From contig CALSPH010000001.1 in assembly GCA_943788195.1 (NCBI GenBank), positions 1,437,595-1,501,594 of the forward strand: a stretch of DNA of 64,000 nucleotides, written 5' to 3'. This DNA comes from an uncultured Bacteroidia bacterium. Its GTDB lineage: Bacteria; Bacteroidota; Bacteroidia; NS11-12g; UBA955. Positions 26,627-36,470 of this stretch are shown piece after piece. The notes under the pieces were generated by a model. That model had not been told where the DNA came from and did not search any database. It saw only the letters and a list, made by a program, of their open reading frames with translations. How positions within the stretch are numbered: position 1 is the first letter of the stretch; every line of letters starts with the position of its first letter. The position numbers and the translations under genes are program-made.

Positions 26627-27457
26627 ATGAATAAATCAATTTTAAACATCAGATATGCCGCAATAGGCATAATTGCAATTATTTTTGGCATAGCCGGTTG
26701 CGAAGTAGAGCCGATCCAAACCTTGCCAGATAGAAACTATGAGTTAATATGGAGCGATGATTTTGTGGGAGACTCTGGCACCTTAGTAGACAGTGCTAAG
26801 TGGGTATATGATCTTGGCACTGGCCAAAATGGTTGGGGTAATAATGAATTGCAGAGTTATACAAAAAAACCAGAAAACATCTCACTAGATGGGCAAGGTA
26901 ATTTGAATATTACAGCGATTAAAAGCACAGGTGGCGACTACTCCTCTGCACGCATAAAAACGGAAGGTCTTTTCAATCAGAAATTCGGACGCATTGAAGC
27001 AAGAATTAAAACACCAACAGGAGCGGGTATTTGGCCTGCTTTTTGGATGTTAGGAAGCAATATAGACCAGGTGGGTTGGCCAGCGTGTGGGGAAATTGAT
27101 ATCATGGAGCAAAAAGGTTCAAAATCGGATGTTACTTATAGCAGTCTTCATGGGCCTGGTTATTCTGGAGGACAGGCAATTACAACACCTTACGGTCTTA
27201 GAAATGCTCGGTTTGATTCAGACTTTCACATTTATTCGATAGAATGGGGAGAAAACTTTGTTGATCTTTTCGTAGATAATTATTTATTTAGAAGGTTAAC
27301 ACCAGAGGATGTTACTGGAGAATGGGTATACAATAATTCTTTCTTCATAATACTGAATGTAGCAGTGGGTGGAAGCTTTGTGGGCCCACCAAATGCCAAC
27401 ACACCATTTCCGCAGTCTATGATCGTGGATTATGTAAAAGTGTACAAAGAGTTATAG
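26627..27457 (+). CDS. GH16 laminarinase (endo-beta-1,3-glucanase) lipoprotein
   Basis: A 276-residue lipoprotein (lipobox GIAGC) containing one complete GH16 domain. The catalytic signature GEIDIME places the nucleophile at Glu156, Asp158 between, and the acid/base at Glu161. The surrounding IWPAFWMLG and WPACGEIDIMEQKG are typical of bacterial laminarinases that cut internal beta-1,3 or mixed-linkage glucan bonds. No binding module is attached. It probably acts at the outer membrane on polymer presented by the preceding binding protein. Confidence 0.92.
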   Translation: MNKSILNIRYAAIGIIAIIFGIAGCEVEPIQTLPDRNYELIWSDDFVGDSGTLVDSAKWVYDLGTGQNGWGNNELQSYTKKPENISLDGQGNLNITAIKSTGGDYSSARIKTEGLFNQKFGRIEARIKTPTGAGIWPAFWMLGSNIDQVGWPACGEIDIMEQKGSKSDVTYSSLHGPGYSGGQAITTPYGLRNARFDSDFHIYSIEWGENFVDLFVDNYLFRRLTPEDVTGEWVYNNSFFIILNVAVGGSFVGPPNANTPFPQSMIVDYVKVYKEL

Positions 27458-27572
27458 TTATAGAACTAAACACTACCCATATTAATAACTTCTCTAAAAA
27501 GCTTTAAATGTGATAAGAGGGGGTATTTGAACGTATATTTATTAAAACACAATAAAAGTAAATGCCTTGGCA

Positions 27573-30500
27573 ATGCAAATGCAAGCAAAGAAACAGAGTA
27601 AAAAAATAGCGCTTAAGAGCGTAAAGAGAAACGGGGAATACTTTTTCAAAATTTCCAATTACGATGCGATGAAACCATTTTTCATGAGCATTGTAAGCGA
27701 TTCCAACCACTGGATGTTTATTTCCAGTAATGGTGGACTAACTGCAGGACGAAAAAATGCGCAACACGCATTATTCCCTTATTATACTGAGGATAAGATT
27801 ACAGAGTCTTATGATATCACGGGGAGTAAGAGCATTTTCCAAATTAACAAAAATGGCACTCAACATATTTGGGAGCCATTTTCTGAAAGACAACAAGGTC
27901 TCTATAAGATATCTAGAAATATTTATAAGAGTAAATACGGAAACAAGATTTTATTTGAAGAAATAAATCACAGCATCGAATTATCATTTACCTATGAATG
28001 GAACTCAAGCAATCTGTATGGTTTTGTAAAAAAAGCTAAGCTAACCAACCTGTCCATTCAAGAATTGGACATCACATTATTGGATGGAATACAAAACATA
28101 ATGCCAGATGGTGTGCCCAGCGACTTGCAAAACACGACCAGTAACCTTGTAGATGCTTACAAACGAAGTGAACTTGAGGAGAGTACAGGTCTTGGTCTAT
28201 TCGCACTGAGTGCAATTATTGTAGATCGGTCGGAGCCTAGTGAAGCTCTTAAAACCAATATCGCTTGGTATTTGGGTCTAGAAAACTCAACTTATTTACT
28301 TTCATCCTTGCAACTTAATGATTTCAGAAATGGAAATTCCTTAAGCCAAGAAACAGATATAAAAGCTGAAAAAGGAGCCTATTTCTTATCCAATCATATT
28401 CAATTGTCACCCGATGAAGATAAGGAGTGGATGATAATGGCTACTGTAAATCAAACACATTCAGATGTAGCAAAACTCATTCACGATATAAAAAACAACC
28501 CAGGACTCAAAGAGGAAATTGAGACGGATATAGATATAGGTACTACTAAACTGATACAACAAACTGCAGCCGCAGATGGTCTTCAGTTTACTGAGGACAG
28601 GTACCTAGATAGTAGACATTTTTCTAACGCGCTTTTCAATATAATGCGAGGAGGAATTTTTGATCAGAACTATAAAATAGAAAAGTGGGACCTAATGGAT
28701 TACCTGCAAAATGTGAACAAAAAAACCTTTGCCGAAAATCAAGAATCCTTAGGTAAATTACCAGATTCCTTTACATTTTTCGAACTGAAAGATGTGGTAA
28801 ATCATGCTGGTGACAAGGATTTTAAACGCCTGTGCATAGAGTATATGCCACTAAGATTTAGTCGCAGACACGGAGACCCAAGTAGACCATGGAACAAGTT
28901 TTCTATCAATACGCGTAGTGAAGTGGACAACTCTAAAATCATGGACTATGAAGGAAATTGGAGAGATATTTTTCAAAACTGGGAAGCACTTGCACAGTCT
29001 TTTCCTGCTTTTACGGAAAGTATGATTCATAAGTTTTTGAATGCAACTACTTTTGAAGGATATAACCCATACAGGGTAACAAAGATGGGCTACGATTGGG
29101 AGACCATAGAACCGGACAATCCTTGGTCCTACATTGGTTACTGGGGAGATCATCAAATCATTTATCTACTCAAATTGCTCGAAACTTCAGAAAAGTATTA
29201 CCCGGGAAAATTGGAACGATATTTCACCGATGAACGCTTTGTCTATGCCAATGTCCCTTACAAAATTAAAAGTTACAAGGAGATTCTAAAAAACCCAAAA
29301 GACACCATCGTATTTGATACAGAACAAGATGCCCAAATTAGGAAAATTAGGGCTAAAAATGGTTCTGATGCGGGCCTAATATTTGACGAAAACGGGAGTA
29401 TTTACAAGGCCAATTACATTGAAAAAATTTTAGCGACCGTTCTATCTAAACTTTCTAATTTTATACCGGAGGGAGGAATCTGGATGAATACGCAGCGTCC
29501 GGAATGGAATGATGCCAACAACGCTCTAGTGGGAAATGGAACATCTATGGTGACCTTGTTTTACTTGCGTAGATTTCTTACTTTTTTTAGTCAACAAATA
29601 GAGAATACAGAAGAGGAACGCGTATCCCTATCAAATGAGCTTATTGTATTCTATAAGCGAGTAAGAAAAACGTTTGAATCACATGCATTCATGCTAGAGG
29701 GTCCGATAAGTGATGAAGATCGCAAAATTATAATGGACTGCCTTGGAGAAGCGGGAAGTGACTATCGCAAGCATATTTATAAACAATCATTTTGGGGAAT
29801 GAAACGGACGGTTTCGTTTTCTGGACTAAAAGAATTTGTGACTGCCACACTTAAGTTCATAGATCATACCATTGCAACCAATAAGCGCAGTGACAACCTT
29901 TATCACGCTTATAACCTAATGACCGTTGATAGTAGCAAAGCGGTTTCAATTTCGCACCTGGATGAAATGTTAGAGGGACAAGTAGCCATTCTCAGCTCAG
30001 GATATCTATCGTCTTCTGAGGCGCTGGAAGTGCTGGATGCTTTGAAAGCAAGTGCTCTATTCCGAGATGATCAATACAGTTATATTCTATATCCAAACAA
30101 AGATCTTCCAGGTTTTATGAATAAAAACACGATTCCAGAAAAGTCATGGAAAGGCTCAAAACTACTGACCAAACTTGCGGAGGCAAATGATCGTTCCATT
30201 GTGGAAATGGACGTTAATGGGGATCTGCACTTCAATGGAAGATTTAAAAATGCAGATGACTTAAGAGAGGCTTTGCTAGCATTGAAAAATGCGCAACCCA
30301 ATGTTTCAACTAATCAAGATAACAAACAAGTTCTTCAAATCTTTGAAGAGGTATTTAACCACAAAGCATTTACAGGAAGGTCAGGAACATTTTTTGGTTA
30401 CGAAGGATTGGGATCGATCTACTGGCATATGGTTTCAAAACTGCTGCTTGCGGTGCAAGAGATTTGCGTAGAAGCTGAGAACAATGGTGAGAGTGCAGAA

Positions 30501-31022
30501 TTGAAAGGAAAACTGTTGGAGCATTATTATGAAATAAATGCTGGCATTGGCGTGCATAAATCACCTGAACTTTACGGGGCGTTCCCCACAGACCCCTATT
30601 CTCACACTCCAGCTGGTAAAGGAGCTCAACAACCTGGAATGACAGGACAGGTTAAAGAAGATATATTAAGCCGATTTGGTGAGCTAGGAATTTTTGTGGA
30701 TGGTGGATGCTTGTACTTTTATCCATATTTGCTTCGGGAGAAAGAATTCATCTCATCAGACAAGACATTCCAGTTTTTCAACCTAAAACAAGAACATAAG
30801 AAAATAGACCTGGCAGAAGGTTCATTGGCATTTACATATTGTCAAGTGCCTGTGGTTTATGTAAAAGACAATTTGAATCGTATCGAAATGCAATTAAACA
30901 ATGATTCTAAAACTACCATTGAAGGTTTAAAAATTGACAAGGAAACGAGTAAAGAAATATTTGAACGAAGTGATAAAGTAAAACAAATCACGGTATACAT
31001 AGACCAATCTATTCTAAAATAA
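27573..31022 (+). CDS. GH149-like beta-1,3-glucan phosphorylase
   Basis: A 1149-residue protein with no signal peptide, so cytoplasmic. It has the size and organisation of GH149 enzymes, which phosphorolyse beta-1,3-oligoglucans to glucose-1-phosphate. There is an N-terminal beta-sandwich domain (about 1-320), a helical barrel with YIGYWGDHQ, and NTQRPEWNDANNALVG, whose Asp647 matches the general acid of related GH94-type phosphorylases. The C-terminal segment contains GVHKSPELYGAFPTDPYSHTP. The start is the ATG at 27573; a TTG two codons earlier is also open. Family assignment rests on length, motif and neighbours, since no search was possible. Confidence 0.75.
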   Translation: MQMQAKKQSKKIALKSVKRNGEYFFKISNYDAMKPFFMSIVSDSNHWMFISSNGGLTAGRKNAQHALFPYYTEDKITESYDITGSKSIFQINKNGTQHIWEPFSERQQGLYKISRNIYKSKYGNKILFEEINHSIELSFTYEWNSSNLYGFVKKAKLTNLSIQELDITLLDGIQNIMPDGVPSDLQNTTSNLVDAYKRSELEESTGLGLFALSAIIVDRSEPSEALKTNIAWYLGLENSTYLLSSLQLNDFRNGNSLSQETDIKAEKGAYFLSNHIQLSPDEDKEWMIMATVNQTHSDVAKLIHDIKNNPGLKEEIETDIDIGTTKLIQQTAAADGLQFTEDRYLDSRHFSNALFNIMRGGIFDQNYKIEKWDLMDYLQNVNKKTFAENQESLGKLPDSFTFFELKDVVNHAGDKDFKRLCIEYMPLRFSRRHGDPSRPWNKFSINTRSEVDNSKIMDYEGNWRDIFQNWEALAQSFPAFTESMIHKFLNATTFEGYNPYRVTKMGYDWETIEPDNPWSYIGYWGDHQIIYLLKLLETSEKYYPGKLERYFTDERFVYANVPYKIKSYKEILKNPKDTIVFDTEQDAQIRKIRAKNGSDAGLIFDENGSIYKANYIEKILATVLSKLSNFIPEGGIWMNTQRPEWNDANNALVGNGTSMVTLFYLRRFLTFFSQQIENTEEERVSLSNELIVFYKRVRKTFESHAFMLEGPISDEDRKIIMDCLGEAGSDYRKHIYKQSFWGMKRTVSFSGLKEFVTATLKFIDHTIATNKRSDNLYHAYNLMTVDSSKAVSISHLDEMLEGQVAILSSGYLSSSEALEVLDALKASALFRDDQYSYILYPNKDLPGFMNKNTIPEKSWKGSKLLTKLAEANDRSIVEMDVNGDLHFNGRFKNADDLREALLALKNAQPNVSTNQDNKQVLQIFEEVFNHKAFTGRSGTFFGYEGLGSIYWHMVSKLLLAVQEICVEAENNGESAELKGKLLEHYYEINAGIGVHKSPELYGAFPTDPYSHTPAGKGAQQPGMTGQVKEDILSRFGELGIFVDGGCLYFYPYLLREKEFISSDKTFQFFNLKQEHKKIDLAEGSLAFTYCQVPVVYVKDNLNRIEMQLNNDSKTTIEGLKIDKETSKEIFERSDKVKQITVYIDQSILK

Positions 31023-31024
31023 AG

Positions 31025-32248
31025 ATGCAGTTCACTCGTAAACCATATTATATTCTAGTTGCGTTATGCGCAATAATGGTTTCGTGTAATTCCAATCAAA
31101 CTAAAACGGACGACAAACACCAAATGACCAATACTAAAACAGCATCTCAAATATTAGGAAACCCGAGGTATCAGGCCATAAGTTATGGTGGCTACAGAGC
31201 GACTTCTAGAGATATACAACCCACTAGGAAGCAGCTGAAAGAGGATATGAAAATACTTTCAGCCATGGGTGTAAAAGTGCTGCGTACCTATAATGTAAAA
31301 TTACCCCAGGCAAGCAATCTTTTAAAAGTAATTCGAGAGATGTGCAAGGAGGACCCCACATTCGAAATGTATGTGATGTTAGGGATTTGGATTGATTGTC
31401 AAAATGCTTGGACAGACATTGCACCCAATCATGATCACGAGAATGAAAAAGCAAATGCCGCTGAAGTGCAAAGGGCCGTGGAATTAGCCAATCAATATCC
31501 GGAAGTGGTCAAAATACTTGCTGTGGGCAACGAGGCTATGGTTAAATGGGCAGAAAGCTATTATGTGCAAGCGGAGGTAATCCTTAAGTGGGTGAACCAT
31601 TTGCAAAACCTTAAAAAGGAAGGTATACTAGATGAGAAGCTTTGGATAACAAGTTCGGATAATTTTGCTTCTTGGGGTGGTGGAGACGAGAAATACCATG
31701 GTGAAAATTTAGAAAAGCTTATAAAAGCAGTGGATTTCGTTTCTTTACACACCTACCCAATGCACAATACACATTACCATCCAATGTTTTGGGGTACCTT
31801 AGAATCTGAGTTGCACCTCAAAAAGCGGAAAGCAATAAAAAGAATTATGAGACGCGCCTTGCTTTATGCCAAAAAACAATATTTGAATACGGCTAAATTC
31901 GTTCACAACATTGATAGCACGAAGCCTATACATATAGGCGAAACGGGCTGGGCTAGTATATCTCAAGGATTATATGGCGACACTGGCTCAAGAGCATGTG
32001 ATGAGTACAAAGCAGGAATCTACCACAAAATGATGCGAAATTGGACGAATAAAAAAGGAATTTCGTGTTTCTACTTTGAGGCATTTGATGAAAGGTGGAA
32101 AGACGCTGCAAATCCAGGGGGCTCTGAAAATCATTTTGGACTTTTTAAAATTAATGGGGAAGCCAAGTTTGCATTATGGGACATGGTGGACAAGGGTGCC
32201 TTTGAAGGACTTACCAGGAATGGAAAACAAATAAAGAAAAACACATAA
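31025..32248 (+). CDS. GH17 beta-1,3-glucanase lipoprotein
   Basis: A 407-residue predicted lipoprotein (lipobox IMVSC) with a GH17 TIM barrel. The acid/base is Glu170 in LAVGNEAMVKW and the nucleophile is Glu306 in HIGETGWAS, in the positions expected for the family. GH17 enzymes hydrolyse or transglycosylate beta-1,3-glucan. The start lies 2 bases after the phosphorylase stop, so the two are translationally close. Likely periplasmic or surface, trimming laminarin oligomers. Confidence 0.9.
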   Translation: MQFTRKPYYILVALCAIMVSCNSNQTKTDDKHQMTNTKTASQILGNPRYQAISYGGYRATSRDIQPTRKQLKEDMKILSAMGVKVLRTYNVKLPQASNLLKVIREMCKEDPTFEMYVMLGIWIDCQNAWTDIAPNHDHENEKANAAEVQRAVELANQYPEVVKILAVGNEAMVKWAESYYVQAEVILKWVNHLQNLKKEGILDEKLWITSSDNFASWGGGDEKYHGENLEKLIKAVDFVSLHTYPMHNTHYHPMFWGTLESELHLKKRKAIKRIMRRALLYAKKQYLNTAKFVHNIDSTKPIHIGETGWASISQGLYGDTGSRACDEYKAGIYHKMMRNWTNKKGISCFYFEAFDERWKDAANPGGSENHFGLFKINGEAKFALWDMVDKGAFEGLTRNGKQIKKNT

Positions 32249-32314
32249 GGGTAATGTTGATTCCTTATTGGCAACGGTTATATTGCCTACAGTAAAACAT
32301 TTAAGATAGAACAA

Positions 32315-33804
32315 ATGGAAAAGTTTAATATCATACTTATTTTATCCCTTATGTTATTGGCTTGTCAAACAGAAAAAGAAATGGATGTAACCGTGTATGA
32401 AACCTCTGCAATTGGATCCAAACTGCAACAAAAGACGAATTTCATTGCAAATGATTCAAGCTCCGAAATTCGGATTATACCCGCTGAAAAGTATCAAACA
32501 ATCACAGGTTTTGGCGGCTCTTTTACAGAGTCTAGTGCGCATTTGCTCAATGGACTAAGCACAGAGAAAAAAGGAACGAAGTTATTGAAGCCTACTTTGG
32601 CGAAAGCGGAGCTAAGTATTCCCTCACACGCACACACATGAACTCTTGTGATTTTTCATTGGGACAGTACTTTTATGCCCCTGTCCCGGATGATATGCAA
32701 TTAGAAAAAATTCTCTGTGAAAGAAGACCAAGATGATATTATCCCCATGATTAAGGATGCTATGGAAGTCTCTAAGGATGGTTTCATAAATCATAAGCTC
32801 CCCTTGGACTGCTCCACCATGGATGAAAGATAACAAGCATCATGTGGGTGGAAAATTATTACCAAAGTACTACAAACCCTGGGCCTTATTCTATTCAAAA
32901 TATATAGAAGCATACATGGCCGAAGGAATTGAAATTTGGGGATTTACTGTCGTTAACGAGCCCCATGGAAATGGGAATAATTGGGAAAGTATGCATTTCT
33001 CTCCAAAGGAAATGACGGATTTTGTTCGAGATTATTTAGGACCACAACTGGAAAAAGATGGTTATGGAGATAAAGTAATCTTAGGGTACGATCAAAATAG
33101 GGCAGGGTTAAAGGAATGGGTGGATGAAATGTTCAAGGATGAAGAATCATCAAAATATTATGGTGGCACTGCCGTTCACTGGTATGAAAGTACTTTCGAA
33201 GTATTCCCAGATGCATTGCAGTACGCCAAAAAGAAGGATCCGAGCAAACATTTGATCGAGGACAGAGGGTTGTGTAGATTCTGAGGTACCTAAATGGAAA
33301 GGACGATGCATGGTATTGGAGTAAAGAAGCAACGGATTGGGGTTGGGATTGGGCATCGGAGGAAGAAAAAACACCTTCACCCCAAATATGCTCCAGTTAA
33401 TAGATATGCAAGAGACATCATTGGATGCCTAAATAATTGGGTAGACGGTTGGGTGGACTGGAACATGGTACTCGACAAACAAGGGCGGACCCAATTGGTT
33501 CAAAAACTGGTGTGTTGCTCCGGTACTTGTGGATGTAAAAACAGATGAAGTATACTATACACCTATCTACTACACGATGGCTCATTTCAGTAAATTCATA
33601 CGGCCTGGAGCAGTGCGAATAGGTATTGCAGTCAGTGACAAAGATCTGCAGGCTACCGCAGCGCAGAACCCAGATGGAAGCATTGCTGTGGTGATTTTCA
33701 ATGAAGGAAAAGCCTCTAAAAGCTTTAACCTTAAAATAAATAGTACGAGTAAAAAAGTGTCGATAGACCCACAAGCCATTCAAACAATAATTGTTAATAA
33801 TTAA
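32315..33804 (+). pseudogene. GH30 glucosylceramidase/beta-1,6-glucanase-like lipoprotein, frameshifted
   Basis: Read across frames, this is a complete GH30 protein of about 495 residues: lipobox LMLLAC, ITGFGGSFTESSA, TRTHMNSCDFSLGQY, SSPWTAPPWMKDN, acid/base in TVVNEPHG, nucleophile in ETEGCVDSE, and the C-terminal beta domain with DGSIAVVIFNEG. GH30 enzymes in laminarin loci remove beta-1,6 glucose branches. Seven indels occur near 32567-32572, 32705, 32788, 33260, 33301, 33366 and 33483, all in homopolymer runs. The catalytic motifs survive, so either the frames are sequencing errors or the gene decayed very recently. Confidence 0.82.
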
Positions 33805-33815
33805 ATTTATACGAT

Positions 33816-35385
33816 ATGTCACATTATAAAACAGCCGCACAGGACAAAGTACCTATTTCGCAAAAAGCTGCATTTGGTGCAGGGCACTTTGTGCTAAATT
33901 TATTGCCGGGAGCTCTTGGATTTTTCATGTTCTTTTTGCTTACTGCTTTTGGAATGGATCCATTATTAGCGGGGTTACTGGGAGGATTGCCAAGAATTTT
34001 TGACGCAATAACTGACCCGATTATGGGTTTTATCTCAGACAACACTAAATCAAAATGGGGAAGACGTAGACCATACATTTTTGTTGGCGCCATTTTAAGT
34101 GGATTGCTGTTTGCCGCATTGTGGCAACTGGATGCTGATAATGGGCAAACCTATAATTTCTGGTATTTTCTCATATTATCTTTGATTTTTCTAATAGGTA
34201 ATACCATGTACGCCACCCCTCTAGTTGGGTTAGGGTATGAAATGACATCAGATTATAATGAGCGAACTCGTTTAATGGCATTTGCCAATACTGTTGGACA
34301 AGTTGCTTGGATGATAGTACCTTGGTTTTGGGTAATTCATAGCTGATCCAGAATTGTTTTCTGATCAAGCAGATGGAGGTCAGAAAAATGTCCAACAGTA
34401 GTTGCTGCTTTCTGTATCGTTTTAGGAGTCCTCCCAGCAATTTTCTGTAGAGGTATTGATTCCTCCCTAATGGAAAACAGAAAAGAAATTTCATTTAAAA
34501 CCTTATGGAGTAATCTAAAAGACCTTTTTGATGGGATCAAACAAGTTTTCAAAAACAAACCATTTTTAAAACTATGCGGGGCTACTTTATTAGTATTTAA
34601 CGGTTTCCAAATGGTAGCAGCTTTTAGTTTTTATATTATCGTTTTCTATATGTTTAACGGAGACTATGGTCTAGCTGGAACCTGGCCCGCGTGGTTCTCT
34701 ACCATAACGGCAGTACTCACAGCTTTTATTGTAATTCCCAATTATCTCTGCAATGGCTAACAAATGGGGAAAACGGAAAGCCTTTATTTTATCAACTGTA
34801 CTCTCTATAGTGGGTTACATCCTAAAATGGTGGGGTTTTGATAATGGATTAAATGAGAAATTTAACCAAACAGGAGCAGGTCAAGCACTCAATAGTGCAG
34901 TAGGTTCCTTATTTGAATTTTTAAATCCATTTCTTGATAGTGTAGGGATGTCCTGGTTTAGTATGGACACCAGTCAAGGTGCTCCATGGCTTATTTTGTT
35001 ACCACTCCCATTAATGGCTTTCGGTCTAGGAGGGTTATTTACATTAATGATGAGTATGACAGCAGATGTTTGTGATTTGGATGAGTTAGACAACGGGATG
35101 CCAAGAAAAGAAGGAACATTTGGAGCAATATATTGGTGGATGGTTAAACTGGGTCAAGCGCTGGCATTAATTTTAGGAGGACTCGTGTTAAAAGTCGTTG
35201 GTTTTGATCAGAACTCTGCAACCCAAACGGTTGAGACAATGGTAAACCTTAGAATTGCTGATTATCATTAATCCCATCTGTAAACCGCATTTTTAGCCAT
35301 TATAGTCATGTGGAGGTATAGTTTAAATGAAGATAGGGCAAGAGAAATTAAAAAGGAATTAGTAAAACGAAGAGGAGAATTATAA
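33816..35385 (+). pseudogene. MFS glycoside/hexuronide-type sugar transporter, frameshifted
   Basis: An inner-membrane carrier of the MFS_2/GPH family, about 520 residues when reconstructed. The N-terminal part has DAITDPIMGFISDNTKSKWG followed by RRRPYIF, the family's loop 2-3 signature. About twelve hydrophobic segments are distributed over the fragments, and the end is KKELVKRRGEL with the stop at 35383-35385. One-base indels near 34337, 34394 (a loss), 34740, 35262, 35270 and 35283 split it into four open pieces. It should import glucose or glucan oligosaccharides for the cytosolic phosphorylase and GH17. Confidence 0.85.
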
Positions 35386-35413
35386 ATCCAACTTTGAACA
35401 ATAAATAAAATAA

Positions 35414-36300
35414 ATGGGAAAAAGAGCAGGTAAATACCTATCACTATCGGGTTTAGATACGGCAACAAAAAGTCGAGAAGAATTAATAGAAATATTTAAT
35501 GATTTAATGAGTAACGGGATACATGGTCTATGCTTCAGTCTTTATGAAGACGGGCAAGTGCCAGGAGACCAAATCAGTGAGGAGCAAGTGCGTAGAAGAA
35601 TTGGAATTATAGCCCCATATTCAAAATGGGTTAGAAGTTTTTCTTGCACAGAAGGCAATGAGTTCATACCCAAAATTGCAAAAGAGTTTGGTCTCAAAAC
35701 ACTGGTTGGAGCTTGGCTTGGTAGCGATGAAGAGAAAAATGCTGCTGAAATACAAGGGCTTAAAAAATTAACAGAAGAAGGCTTGGTAGATATTGCGGCA
35801 ATAGGCAATGAAGTCATGTACAGAGAAGACCTTACGGAAGAGCAGCTGCTAACCTATTTGTTCGATTTCAAAAAGGATTTCCCAGAAAACACAGATGGGT
35901 TATGTTGATGCATATTATGAATTTAGCGCTAGACCGAAAATAACGGAGGCTTGCGATGTCATTCTTTCAAATTGTTATCCTTTTTGGGAAGGTTGCCATA
36001 TAGATTATTCATTGCCCTATATGAAAGATATGTATCACCAAGCTAAAGATGCAGGAGCAGGCAAGAAAGTCATCATAACAGAAACAGGATGGCCCAGCGA
36101 GGGTGGCGGTTTTGAGGGATCACTTGCTTCCGAAGAAAACTTCCTTCGCTACTTTATCAATGCGCAGCAATGGTGCGAAAAAGATAATATTGAAATGTTT
36201 TATTTCTCATCTTTTGACGAATCTTGGAAAAACGGGTGACGAGGGTGATGTAGGAGCCTACTGGGGACTTTGGGATAAGAATGAGCTGTTGAAGTGGTAG
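35414..36300 (+). pseudogene. GH17 glucanase without signal peptide, frameshifted
   Basis: About 294 residues when reconstructed. It starts MGKRAGKYLSLSGLDTATK with no export signal, so it should be cytoplasmic. The acid/base is in AAIGNEVMYR and the nucleophile in IITETGWPSEGG, both GH17-type, and it ends YWGLWDKNELLKW. Extra A bases near 35886 (A4) and 36232 (A5) break the frame. Its position directly after the sugar transporter suggests intracellular hydrolysis of imported beta-1,3-oligosaccharides alongside the phosphorylase. Confidence 0.8.
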
Positions 36301-36423
36301 TGTATCAAGTGTGGTGACAAAGTAACAGGGCAAAATTTATTCAAAAGAGAGTCAAATTATTATACCAGGGCTAGGTCCGTTCTAAGGCCAAATAGGTGTC
36401 CAAAAAAGGGTCTTATGCAGTTT

Positions 36424-36470
36424 AAAAAAATTAATCCTGTTTCGGTTTAGACCGAAAGCTTAATTTTTTA
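36424..36470. terminator. Bidirectional terminator between convergent GH17 and GH16 genes
   Basis: The core stem TTTCGGT/ACCGAAA with a TTAG loop (36440-36457) is extended by an A-run and TTAA on the left that pair with TTAATTTTTT on the right. It serves transcripts from both sides. Confidence 0.7.

Noticed and set aside
34171-34494. Minus-strand frames across the MFS, GH30 and permease regions as separate genes
   Set aside because: They are antisense shadows with no family signature, and the plus strand carries clear transporter and enzyme motifs once frames are repaired.
35268-35468. Minus-strand 66-residue hydrophobic frame
   Set aside because: It is antisense to the transporter's last helix and to the start of the GH17 gene; no start signal or homology is apparent.
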